Assembly: GCA_934278965.1 (NCBI GenBank)
Contig: CAKQWL010000092.1
Span: 1 to 7,357, forward strand
Direction: 5' to 3'
Length of the DNA: 7,357 nucleotides
DNA from: an uncultured Clostridia bacterium
GTDB taxonomy: Bacteria > Bacillota > Clostridia > Peptostreptococcales > Anaerovoracaceae
Position 1 is the first letter of the stretch. Each line of letters opens with the position of its first letter. Under the pieces are notes generated by a model. It was not told the origin of the DNA and ran no database searches. It saw only the letters and a list, made by a program, of their open reading frames with translations. Made by a program: the position numbers and the translations under genes. This document shows, piece by piece, positions 1-7,097 of this stretch.

Positions 1-849
1 CTTCAGGACGGTGTCATTTCGGATTTTGACATGACGGCGGATATGCTCCGGACATTTATTACACGGGCGCTCTCCAACAGCAGAAAGGTTAATCTGCGCG
101 TTGTGGTCGGTGTGCCGTCCGGCGTGACAGAAGTCGAGAAGAGGGCGGTGGAAGATCTGGTCCACCAGCTCGGCGCGAAGGAAGTCTACATCCTGGATGA
201 ACCGATGGCGGCGGCAATCGGCGCAGGACTTCCGGTGGATGAGCCGACCGGACAGATGATCGTTGATATCGGCGGCGGAACTTGCGATATTGCGGTCATT
301 GCGATTGGTGGAATCGTCGCAAGCACATCCCTCCGATATGCGGGCGATAAATTCAACGAGGCAGTGGTTCAGTACATGCGCAAGACCTACAGCCTTTTGA
401 TCGGAGAGCGTACGGCAGAGGAAATCAAGATTCAGATCGGATGCGCCATGCTGGATTATGACGAGGACGGTAGTGAGGTTCTGGAATACATGAATGTCCG
501 TGGAAGAGACCTTGTAACGGGCCTCCCGAAGGTGATTCAGATTTCCAGTAATGATATGTACTATGCGCTGGAGGAATCCGTGGACATGGTTGTGGAGGCC
601 ATTAAGGCGACGCTGGAGAAGACAGCGCCGGAAATCGCGGCGGATATTGCAGTCAGCGGGCTTATGCTGTCCGGCGGCGGCGGATTGATCAAAAATCTGG
701 ATAAGGTGATCTCCGAGAAAACGGGTCTTCAGGTATCCATCGCGGAGAATGCGTTTGAGGCAGTTGCCATGGGGACCGGCAAGAGTCTTTCCAACATTCC
801 TAAGCTCAAAAAATATGCGAACAGCAATGCAAGTGTAAAATACAGATAG
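1..849 (+). CDS. mreB: MreB-family rod-shape actin homologue, 5' end missing
   Basis: This is the C-terminal 282 residues of an MreB-family actin-like ATPase, which forms membrane-bound filaments that position the side-wall peptidoglycan machinery. The frame is open from base 1, and the sequence upstream of the first ATG (base 31) still reads as MreB (DGVISDFDMT), so that ATG is internal. About 60-70 N-terminal residues, including the phosphate-1 loop, lie outside the window. Visible hallmarks (numbered from the window edge) are VPSGVTEVEKRAV at 38-50, EPMAAAIGAG at 67-76 with the conserved glutamate, the phosphate-2 loop DIGGGTCDIAV at 89-99, GERTAEEIK at 135-143, and the adenosine motif SGGGGLI at 224-230 followed by AENAFEAVAMGTGK. 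The phosphate-2 loop has Cys where Thr is more usual. mreC follows after 15 bases. It could be an Mbl/MreBH-type paralogue; the family call is very secure, the paralogue is not. Confidence 0.95.
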   Translation, partial: LQDGVISDFDMTADMLRTFITRALSNSRKVNLRVVVGVPSGVTEVEKRAVEDLVHQLGAKEVYILDEPMAAAIGAGLPVDEPTGQMIVDIGGGTCDIAVIAIGGIVASTSLRYAGDKFNEAVVQYMRKTYSLLIGERTAEEIKIQIGCAMLDYDEDGSEVLEYMNVRGRDLVTGLPKVIQISSNDMYYALEESVDMVVEAIKATLEKTAPEIAADIAVSGLMLSGGGGLIKNLDKVISEKTGLQVSIAENAFEAVAMGTGKSLSNIPKLKKYANSNASVKYR

Positions 850-864
850 AACGGCGGAAATAGT

Positions 865-1683
865 ATGTTTTTATGGATCAGAAACCACAAGGCGGCGGCG
901 GCAGTGATTGCTGCCGTACTTGTCCTTGCGGTCGTTATCGCAGTTTCATATTTTAACGGAAACGGATTCATCGGAAAAGGTGTCAACCGCGCCAATACGG
1001 CAGCAGCCTCACCGGTGTCTTCCTTTGTATCCGGAGTGCGTGACGGGATCAAGGGGCTTTTCGGGTTTCGGACTTTGATGCGTGAGAATGAGGCGCTCCA
1101 GGATGAGGTCGACGCGCTTCGGCGCGAAAACATGCGGATTCGGCTGGAGGAAAAAGAACTGACGGAGCTTCGGGAACTGGCCAATGTACTGAATTATGAA
1201 AGTGTGAACGAGTCGTATCAGGTTACGGCGGCCAGCGTTGTCGCAATGGATAACTCCCGCGTTTTCAGTTCTTTCACGATCGACGCGGGAACAGAGTCCG
1301 GAATTTCGGAAAATGCGATTGTACTTGCGGGAAACGGCTTGGTCGGGAGAGTTTCTGAAACGGGAAATGGATATGCCAAAGTTGTTTCGGTGATTGATGA
1401 TAATGTGAATGTGTCCTTTCAGGTATCACGGGATATGAGTATTCTCGGGGTTGTGACCGGAGACGGAAACGGCGCACTGACAGGGTATACGCTGGATGGC
1501 GAGGCCGGAATCGTGGAGGGAGATGTTCTTCTTTCGACCGGCATCGGGATGTACCCGGAGGGGATTGAGATCGGACGGACAACCAGCGTTGTTTATAACA
1601 GCGATGCGCAGCTGATGACGATTCAGGCAGAGCCTTCTGTTGATTTTCAGAATCTGCGGAAAGTGGTGGTGCTGACGCAATGA
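865..1683 (+). CDS. mreC: MreC, rod-shape scaffold protein
   Basis: A 272-residue bitopic protein of normal MreC length. It has a short basic N-terminus, one transmembrane helix at about residues 9-30 (AAAAVIAAVLVLAVVIAV), a coiled coil at about 72-110 starting RENEALQDEVDALRREN, and an extracytoplasmic beta domain from about 118 to the end. That domain carries the family features AGNGLVGRVSE at 155-165, a GDVLLSTGIG segment at 219-228 followed by PEGIEIG, and a C-terminal AEPSVDFQNLRKVVVL. In studied bacteria MreC binds PBP2 and activates the RodA-PBP2 synthase on the outer face of the membrane. The site before the start (GGCGGA) is a modest Shine-Dalgarno. The gene lies 15 bases after mreB, and its stop codon overlaps the mreD start, as expected in an mreBCD operon. 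Confidence 0.95.
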   Translation: MFLWIRNHKAAAAVIAAVLVLAVVIAVSYFNGNGFIGKGVNRANTAAASPVSSFVSGVRDGIKGLFGFRTLMRENEALQDEVDALRRENMRIRLEEKELTELRELANVLNYESVNESYQVTAASVVAMDNSRVFSSFTIDAGTESGISENAIVLAGNGLVGRVSETGNGYAKVVSVIDDNVNVSFQVSRDMSILGVVTGDGNGALTGYTLDGEAGIVEGDVLLSTGIGMYPEGIEIGRTTSVVYNSDAQLMTIQAEPSVDFQNLRKVVVLTQ

Positions 1684-2180
1684 AGTATCGGTATTCTTTT
1701 CTGATATTCTTTTTTGCTGCCTTTGTGCAGGGAACGGTGCTGAATCTTTTTGCTATTTTTGGGACAACGCCGGATTTGATTTTGTGTCTTGTCGCGGCGT
1801 TTGCGCTGTTTTATGAAAAGCAGTTTCATGCAGCTTTATTTGGAACACTGGCCGGTTTATTCCTGGATATTTGCTATATGCAGTATACCGGGATCTCGGC
1901 GCTGGGATATCTTCTTACGGCACTGGGGATTATGGCGGCGGGGACATGGGTCAACCGGGAAAACCGCATGACGATCCTGCTGCTTACTGTGCTTGCTACG
2001 GTATTTTATCAGTGCTATCTTTTCGGTATGTATCATTTTTTCGGGAGCAGTATCGTATTTTCGGCGGTGCTTCGAAAGTCGGCGCTGCTGATAGTGTACA
2101 ATGCGGCAGCGGCATTGCTTCTTTATCGGATTTTTATCGGCCGTGTGGAACGTTTTCGGAGTGATAGATTTTACAAGTAG
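1680..2180 (+). CDS. mreD: MreD, integral membrane rod-shape protein
   Basis: A 166-residue, very hydrophobic protein with about six predicted membrane segments, roughly 5-26, 31-47, 50-67, 70-90, 97-121 and 131-154, and a basic C-terminal tail (RVERFRSDRFYK). The family's PDL motif is at 31-33 and the GLFLD segment at 59-63. MreD works with MreC in the elongation complex; its exact biochemical role is not settled in any species. Its ATG overlaps the mreC TGA (ATGA at 1680-1683), and only a weak purine stretch precedes it, so translation is probably coupled to mreC. The PBP2 gene follows after 6 bases. Identification rests on length, topology, these motifs and position; sequence conservation in this family is low. 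Confidence 0.9.
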   Translation: MKYRYSFLIFFFAAFVQGTVLNLFAIFGTTPDLILCLVAAFALFYEKQFHAALFGTLAGLFLDICYMQYTGISALGYLLTALGIMAAGTWVNRENRMTILLLTVLATVFYQCYLFGMYHFFGSSIVFSAVLRKSALLIVYNAAAALLLYRIFIGRVERFRSDRFYK

Positions 2181-2186
2181 GGCGAT

Positions 2187-4955
2187 ATGAAAAAAATTTT
2201 TGAATTCAGATATTATCAGCTTCTTATTGTCGGGCTTGCGCTGATGGCGCTCCTTGCCTGCAGACTGTTTGTGCTGACGGTCGTGCAGCACGAGAAGTGG
2301 AATACTTATGCGGACAATCTGAGCCAGAAAAAGATTTATACGGCCGCGCCGCGCGGCGAGATTTTAGATCGGTACGGGCGAGTTTTGGCGGGAAATGTGC
2401 AGACATTTTTGGTGAAATTTGATTCGACCGGAATGGAAAATGACGAGATTAACAGGACTGCGCTTGCGGTCCTTCGTACTCTGGAGCGGAACGGGGATTC
2501 TTATATCGATGAATTTCCGATTGTAATCGAAAACGGCCAATTTGAGTATACCTATCAGCAGCAGATTGACGCTTGGTTGACAGAGGCGGGGATGCCTACT
2601 TATTATACGGCGGAGATGGCATTCAATCAACTGCGGCAGCAGCTCGAAATTGACGAGTCCTATGATGTCTACGAGGCGCAGGCGGAAATGCAGACGGTCT
2701 ACAATGTCTATCCGCCGATCTCGGTACGGAACATGACCTTTACACAGTATCAGAATCAGCAGATTTTTCTCGGAAATTACGGACTGTCCAAGAGTCAAAT
2801 TGAATATGATATTTCTGCGGAGGAAGCTTTTGGGAAGCTTCGGGAAAAATTCGGAATTGGTCAGGAGTATTCGGTACAAGACGCACGAAAAATTATGATC
2901 GTCCGCAATGAAATTTCGGATCTTGGGTATATGGCGTACATGAGCGCAACGATCGCCTCGGATATTTCACAGAACAGCATCATCACTTTGGAGGAAGAGA
3001 GCGGGAGCCTGCCGGGAATCTCGGTTGTGTCGGAAACCAAGCGGTACTATCCGTACGGCAGTACAGCTTCTCATATTCTCGGTTATCTCGGCAAAATCTC
3101 CGAAAGTGACAAAGAAAAGTATGTGACGGAGAAGGGATATAATCCGAACGATCTGGTCGGACAGAGCGGAATCGAAAGCAGCTATGAGGATGTGCTTCGC
3201 GGGACGGACGGAGTGCGAACCGTGCAGGTAAATGTCAAAGGCGAAATGGTCAATGTGATCAGTGATGTCGAGAAGAAAAAAGGAGATTCGGTTTATCTGA
3301 CAATTGATGCGGAACTTCAAAAAACCGCGGAGGAGGCCTTAAGCCAGGCGCTTGCAAAAATCCGTTCGGCCGGGACCTTTGAGAGCCAATACGGTAATTA
3401 TAAATACAGTAAAGCCTACAAGAATGCCAATGTGGGAGCGGTGGTCGCCATTGAGGTGGAGACCGGGGATGTGCTTGCGATAGCAAGTAATCCGGACTTT
3501 GATCCGAACCTGTTTGCAACCGGGATTTCCAGTGAGGATTGGCAGGCGCTTCAAAGCCAAAACCCGAGAGATTACCTGGCTCCGGCGCCGCTTTATAATG
3601 TGGCGGCAAGGACTGCGGTGCAGCCGGGTTCTACCTTTAAGATGGTCGTTGCAACAGCGGCCATGAAAAAAGGACTTTCACCGGACAAGAAGCTTCGCGA
3701 TGGGGGATATGTGATGGTCGGAAATCGTCCGTTTAACTGTTTGATCTGGACGAGAAGCCACGGTACGCACGGCATGGTGGATTTGGCACATGCTTTGGAG
3801 GTTTCCTGCAATTATTATTTTTATGATATCGCGACCGGGAGAGATTATTATTCGGGAAAGAGTCTCGGTTACGATATTGATATGCAGGATATCATGGAGT
3901 CGGCTGCCCAGTACGGTCTCGGGAAGGCAACAGGTATTGAGATCACGGAAACTGTGACAGAAGTTCCTTCCGCGGAAAAAAAGATGGCGTCCATGAAGTC
4001 CTCCCTGAATTATTATTTAACAGCCAACGCAGAGAGCATCTTTGAAAAGAAGGTATTTGAAGATAAAGAAAAGCTTCAGCAATCCATTGATGAAATTGTA
4101 TCCTGGACGGAGGAAAACCCGACCAGAGGCGAGATTATCAAGCGGCTTCCGGATTACGGCGTCAAGGAGGACATGGTGACAAAGACGGCGGACACCTGCA
4201 AGTTTGATTATTTCAACCAGGCAAAGCTGACGCGCGCCGATGAGTTTAATATTGCGATCGGACAGGGCGAAAATGCTTATACGCCGCTTCAGATGGCAAA
4301 TTATATTGCGACAATCGGAAACGGCGGGTATCACAATGAGGTATCCGTTGTCAAAGCCGTGGAAAATCAGGGAAAGAAAGAGAAAAAAGCAGCGGAAAAA
4401 GTGGACATCAGTCAGAAAAATCTCGACTCGATCGTGGACGGAATGGTGCTCGTTGCAAACGGAAGCTCCGGAAGCCTTCGCGGCGTTTTCGGGAATTTCC
4501 CGGTGACCGTAGCGGCGAAGTCCGGTACTGCCGAAAAATCCGGTGTTATTCAGCCGGCCGATGAAGCGGAGTACATTCGCGCGCATTTGCGGCAGCTGGA
4601 TTCAAGACTTCGCTGGGAGGATGTCGAAGCGGAGATGAACCGTCTTCTGACAGAGGAAGCAACGCGTTATCGGACCAAAGCGGCGGCGGTAGATCAGGCG
4701 GTAAAAAACCTTTCAGGAGGAAAGGTGACGCAGGCTAGGATCAACCAGTGGAAATCCGAGTATGACAACTTTGCGTGGGTTGTGGCAATGGCACCGGCGG
4801 ATGATCCGAAGATTGCGGTATCGGTACTGATTTTCCAGGGCGGTACAGCGGGATACGCCGCGCCGGTTGCAAGAGAAGTGATTGGAAAGTACCTCCGGGT
4901 TGGAGAAGAGGACCCGCAGAACGCCGATATCGATATCGAGACATCGTTACACTAG
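2187..4955 (+). CDS. mrdA: Penicillin-binding protein 2 (class B PBP, elongation transpeptidase), enlarged
   Basis: A 922-residue class B PBP, the D,D-transpeptidase that crosslinks glycan strands made by RodA during elongation. It has an N-terminal membrane anchor (about 12-33), the pedestal motif RGEILDRYGR at 56-65, a long pedestal to about 350, and a C-terminal transpeptidase domain. Catalytic motifs are intact: STFK at 482-485 (Ser482 nucleophile), SCN at 540-542 and KSGT at 778-781. It is much longer than E. coli PBP2 (633 residues). The extra length comes from an enlarged pedestal with a duplicated module (141-174 and 210-243) and two polar, probably helical insertions, at about 598-684 before FNIAIGQG and about 785-860 between KSGTA and FAWVVAMAP. 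It sits 6 bases after mreD with a poor Shine-Dalgarno (TAGGGCG), which suggests coupled translation. Its place after mreBCD supports an elongation rather than a division role. Confidence 0.93.
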   Translation: MKKIFEFRYYQLLIVGLALMALLACRLFVLTVVQHEKWNTYADNLSQKKIYTAAPRGEILDRYGRVLAGNVQTFLVKFDSTGMENDEINRTALAVLRTLERNGDSYIDEFPIVIENGQFEYTYQQQIDAWLTEAGMPTYYTAEMAFNQLRQQLEIDESYDVYEAQAEMQTVYNVYPPISVRNMTFTQYQNQQIFLGNYGLSKSQIEYDISAEEAFGKLREKFGIGQEYSVQDARKIMIVRNEISDLGYMAYMSATIASDISQNSIITLEEESGSLPGISVVSETKRYYPYGSTASHILGYLGKISESDKEKYVTEKGYNPNDLVGQSGIESSYEDVLRGTDGVRTVQVNVKGEMVNVISDVEKKKGDSVYLTIDAELQKTAEEALSQALAKIRSAGTFESQYGNYKYSKAYKNANVGAVVAIEVETGDVLAIASNPDFDPNLFATGISSEDWQALQSQNPRDYLAPAPLYNVAARTAVQPGSTFKMVVATAAMKKGLSPDKKLRDGGYVMVGNRPFNCLIWTRSHGTHGMVDLAHALEVSCNYYFYDIATGRDYYSGKSLGYDIDMQDIMESAAQYGLGKATGIEITETVTEVPSAEKKMASMKSSLNYYLTANAESIFEKKVFEDKEKLQQSIDEIVSWTEENPTRGEIIKRLPDYGVKEDMVTKTADTCKFDYFNQAKLTRADEFNIAIGQGENAYTPLQMANYIATIGNGGYHNEVSVVKAVENQGKKEKKAAEKVDISQKNLDSIVDGMVLVANGSSGSLRGVFGNFPVTVAAKSGTAEKSGVIQPADEAEYIRAHLRQLDSRLRWEDVEAEMNRLLTEEATRYRTKAAAVDQAVKNLSGGKVTQARINQWKSEYDNFAWVVAMAPADDPKIAVSVLIFQGGTAGYAAPVAREVIGKYLRVGEEDPQNADIDIETSLH
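2607..2708 (+). repeat. PBP2 pedestal module, copy 1 (protein-level repeat)
   Basis: This encodes PBP2 residues 141-174, beginning TAEMAFNQLRQQ. Aligned by eye without gaps to residues 210-243 it gives 11 identities in 34, including the AE.AF..LR core and the I...Y.V...A...M pattern. The DNA itself is not obviously repeated, so the duplication, if real, is old. Confidence 0.5.
2814..2915 (+). repeat. PBP2 pedestal module, copy 2 (protein-level repeat)
   Basis: This encodes PBP2 residues 210-243, beginning SAEEAFGKLREKFGI and ending in IVRNEI. It is the second copy of the module at residues 141-174, with starts 69 residues apart. From memory, helix segments of this kind, ending in a conserved R-x-E-I/L, occur in pedestals of other clostridial PBP2 proteins, so this copy is likely the ancestral-type one. 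Confidence 0.5.
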
Positions 4956-4958
4956 GAG
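4955..4958 (+). promoter_or_regulatory. Ribosome binding site deciding the minD start
   Basis: GGAG begins within the last base of the PBP2 stop codon (TAG). It is only 2 bases from the ATG at 4961 but 8 bases from the ATG at 4967, so the second ATG is the better start. The overlap with the stop codon suggests translational coupling. Confidence 0.7.
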
Positions 4959-4966
4959 AAATGAGA

Positions 4967-5686
4967 ATGGGAAAAGTTTATTTAATCGCTTCGGGGAAGG
5001 GCGGAACAGGGAAAAGCGTTTTTGCTTCCAATATGGGGGCATTGCTCGCCGCGCAGGGTAAGCGTGTTGTTCTGGTCGACACCGATATGGGACTTCGAAC
5101 GCTGGATATTTATATGGGACTGGAGTCGAAGGTTGTTTACAATGTGTATGATGTTTTGTCCGGGCTCTGCCGAATCAAGCAGGCACTTGTTCGGGATAAG
5201 CGTTTTGAAAGTCTTTACCTGATGGCGGCCGCGCCAAACCGGCGGGATGACCGAATCACGCCGCTCCATATGCAGGTGCTTTGCCGGCGTCTCTCAGAGC
5301 AGTTTGATTATGTGATTGTAGATGCACCTGCCGGAATTGATGAGGGCTTTTTTCTGGCTGCTGCGGGTGCTGAGAAAGCGGTTCTTGTAACGACGCCGGA
5401 ATATTCCGCTGTCCGGGACGCCGAAAAGGTTGATCAGGTGCTTGCCGAAAGAGGAATTGCCGACCGCGGTTTTATCATCAACAAAGTAAAGCCGGAACTG
5501 ATCGCGTCCGGAGCGGTGCCTTCGGTTGCTGAGATCAGCGGAATGCTCCGTATTCCGCTTCTCGGAATTATTCAATATGACGACAACATCCATATTGCGG
5601 CCAATAACGGTGTGCCGGTTGTTTTAAAGAAAGATACTTACATCTACCAGAATTTCGAAAGGATTACGGAACGAATCGTCGGATAA
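4967..5686 (+). CDS. minD: MinD-like P-loop ATPase lacking the membrane-targeting tail
   Basis: A 239-residue ParA/MinD-family ATPase. The start at 4967 is chosen over the in-frame ATG at 4961 because of Shine-Dalgarno spacing, and because it puts the deviant Walker A motif GKGGTGKS at 10-17, with Lys11 and Lys16 at the same numbers as in E. coli MinD. DTDMGLRTLDIYMGLE at 38-53 gives the switch I region with Asp40, DAPAGID at 119-125 is switch II, and TTPEYSAVRDAEKV at 142-155 is a strongly MinD-like stretch. This favours MinD over ParA or Soj. Known MinD proteins (about 268-270 residues) end in a linker and an amphipathic helix that binds membrane when ATP is bound. Here the protein stops at ERITERIVG, which aligns with the last core helix, so that helix is absent. 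No minC precedes it and no minE follows; a terminator comes 20 bases after the stop. Family is secure; a classical division-site role is doubtful. Confidence 0.85.
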   Translation: MGKVYLIASGKGGTGKSVFASNMGALLAAQGKRVVLVDTDMGLRTLDIYMGLESKVVYNVYDVLSGLCRIKQALVRDKRFESLYLMAAAPNRRDDRITPLHMQVLCRRLSEQFDYVIVDAPAGIDEGFFLAAAGAEKAVLVTTPEYSAVRDAEKVDQVLAERGIADRGFIINKVKPELIASGAVPSVAEISGMLRIPLLGIIQYDDNIHIAANNGVPVVLKKDTYIYQNFERITERIVG

Positions 5687-5706
5687 GCCGGAAAATCGGA
5701 GAAAAT

Positions 5707-5743
5707 AAAAGAGAGCGGGAGGTTGAACTTCCGCTCTCTTTTT
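5707..5743. terminator. Bidirectional intrinsic terminator between minD and rodA
   Basis: A 12-bp stem pairs 5710-5721 with 5728-5739 (AGAGAGCGG against CCGCTCTCT, then G-T, A-T and G-C), with a 6-base loop GTTGAA. It is followed by TTTT on the + strand and preceded by AAATAAAA, which gives a U-rich tail on the - strand. It should stop both the mre-minD operon and rodA transcripts arriving from opposite sides. The remaining bases up to the rodA stop (5744-5806) show nothing recognisable. Confidence 0.9.
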
Positions 5744-5806
5744 CTATTCTGATTCTATTTGTCTGTTGGTATTTTCCTGCTTGCGCTGTGCAGCTGTGAA
5801 AATGCG

Positions 5807-6916
5807 CTAAAAATTGATTTGCTTGCTGCGCATTCCGACGGAAAGGGTAAGGCCGACCGCTGCCATATTGGAAAGGACGGAAGAACCGCCGTAAGAGATA
5901 AAGGGCAGGGTGATTCCGGTGACGGGCATTAAACCCATGGTCATAGCAATATTCTCAAAGATTTGAAAGCCGAACATTCCGAGAAATCCGATGACAATCA
6001 GGGCTCCGTAAAGATCGGTCACATCCCGCGCAATCAACGCCATCCGATAAAGGAAACAGGTGAACAGCACGATCAGAAGAATACCGCCGATCATTCCGAG
6101 CTCTTCACATACGACCGAAAAGATAAAATCGGATTTTTGCACGGGGAGAAAGTCCAGTTCTTTCTGCGAGCCGTGAAAAAGCCCTTTTCCTAGAAAACCA
6201 CCGGAGCCGATTGCGATCTTAGACATCCATACATGATAGTTGGCACTGATGGAAAGATCGTCCGGATGCAGGAAAGCGAGAATACGGTTTTTTTGATGGT
6301 CCGCCATCAGCAGATAAATGACAGGGACACAGGCCAGTGCGGCGGCGGAAAGTTTTGCGAGAATTTTATAATCAATTCCGGCATAAAAAAGCATAATGAA
6401 CCAAATGGCACAAAAGACAATGGCGCTTCCGAGATCTTCCTTTACGATAATAAGGATGATGGGGGAGGCGTAGAGCATGGACTTAAAGACCCCCTTGAAA
6501 GTGGCGAGTTCATCCCTGTGACGGGAAAAATAAATCGCCATCAGAATGACAAAGGTGATTTTAACAAATTCGGACGGCTGCAGCGTCGTCACATGCTTGA
6601 TCTCGATCCAAGAGCGGGCGCCGTACTGTTCTTTGCCGAGTCCCGGCACATAAACCGTTAAAAGAAACAGAATAGAGGCCGCATAGATCACTTTTTCGAA
6701 ATGCGGAAAATCCCGGTAGTCGACGAAAACGAGAACAAGGACGGCACAGAATCCCAAAAAATACGCCAGTGTCTGTATGATGATATCTCGGTTGATGACG
6801 AAGCCGCCGGAGTAAGCCGTACTGCTGATCATTACGACGCTGATCGAAGCGAGAACCCCTACAAGAAGGAGGATCGAGCGATCCAGATTTTTCAAAAGCC
6901 TTAAAAAATACTTCAT
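5807..6916 (-). CDS. rodA: RodA, SEDS-family peptidoglycan glycosyltransferase
   Basis: A 369-residue polytopic membrane protein of the SEDS family (RodA/FtsW/SpoVE), which polymerises lipid II into glycan strands with its cognate class B PBP. Visible motifs are GARSWI at 99-104, QPSEFVKI at 113-120, EDLGSAIVF at 160-168, LPVQKSDFIFSV at 257-268, where Asp263 matches the essential aspartate of E. coli RodA (Asp262), and GLMPVTGITLPFISYGGSS at 328-346. The start at 6916 is chosen because AAAGGA lies 6 bases upstream and the protein then begins MKYFLRLLKNLDRSILLL. The in-frame ATG at 6952 has no ribosome site and lies 3 bases from a TATAAT box. RodA rather than FtsW is inferred from the adjacent mreBCD-PBP2 operon. 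The gene is in opposite orientation to that operon. Confidence 0.92.
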   Translation of the reverse strand: MKYFLRLLKNLDRSILLLVGVLASISVVMISSTAYSGGFVINRDIIIQTLAYFLGFCAVLVLVFVDYRDFPHFEKVIYAASILFLLTVYVPGLGKEQYGARSWIEIKHVTTLQPSEFVKITFVILMAIYFSRHRDELATFKGVFKSMLYASPIILIIVKEDLGSAIVFCAIWFIMLFYAGIDYKILAKLSAAALACVPVIYLLMADHQKNRILAFLHPDDLSISANYHVWMSKIAIGSGGFLGKGLFHGSQKELDFLPVQKSDFIFSVVCEELGMIGGILLIVLFTCFLYRMALIARDVTDLYGALIVIGFLGMFGFQIFENIAMTMGLMPVTGITLPFISYGGSSVLSNMAAVGLTLSVGMRSKQINF

Positions 6917-6922
6917 AGTTTG

Positions 6923-6928
6923 TCCTTT
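6923..6928 (-). promoter_or_regulatory. rodA ribosome binding site
   Basis: AAAGGA on the - strand stands 6 bases before the ATG at 6916 and supports that start over the upstream ATG at 6952, which has no such site. Confidence 0.8.
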
Positions 6929-6934
6929 GCATTC

Positions 6935-6962
6935 TTGACATTTATCTGCCATCTATTATAAT
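6935..6962 (+). promoter_or_regulatory. Rightward SigA-type promoter, probably for rny
   Basis: TTGACA at 6935-6940 and TATAAT at 6957-6962 match the vegetative sigma consensus at all 12 positions, with a 16-base spacer. Transcription would start near 6969, leaving a leader of about 144 bases before rny. Its -35 box lies within the predicted rodA 5' leader, and its -10 box overlaps that of the opposing promoter. Confidence 0.75.
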
Positions 6963-6984
6963 ATATATTGTATGTTTATATCAA
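6955..6984 (-). promoter_or_regulatory. Leftward SigA-type promoter for rodA
   Basis: On the - strand, TTGATA (bases 6979-6984) and TATAAT (6955-6960) are separated by 18 bases, 11 of 12 consensus positions. The predicted start near 6948 gives a rodA leader of about 32 bases that includes its ribosome site. The -10 box is shared with the rightward promoter through the palindromic ATTATAAT at 6955-6962. Confidence 0.7.
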
Positions 6985-7097
6985 GATTTATATCGTTTTT
7001 TGGATCGATTTACATGGTTTAAATGATCGGCCGGTAAGTATCTGCGGCTGTTTATTCCTTGAAATTTTGAAACAGAAAGATAGAGAAGAAAGAAAAG

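Noticed and set aside
31..33. ATG at 31 as the mreB start
   Set aside because: The frame is open to the window edge, and the upstream codons encode conserved MreB sequence, so it is an internal methionine.
4017..4586. 189-residue - strand open frame inside the PBP2 gene
   Set aside because: It lies wholly antisense to a conserved transpeptidase region, and its translation has no recognisable domain; it is a shadow frame. The other antisense frames in the mre genes, minD and rodA are the same.
5224..5234. NotI-like GCGGCCGC, and the BamHI-like GGATCC at 7105-7110, as possible cloning junctions
   Set aside because: Both lie in continuous natural sequence (conserved minD coding region and rny ribosome site), so they are chance sites.
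7013..7039. Hairpin in the rny leader as a terminator or riboswitch
   Set aside because: The stem is short, AT-rich and bulged, with no T-run after it, and no known riboswitch core could be recognised.
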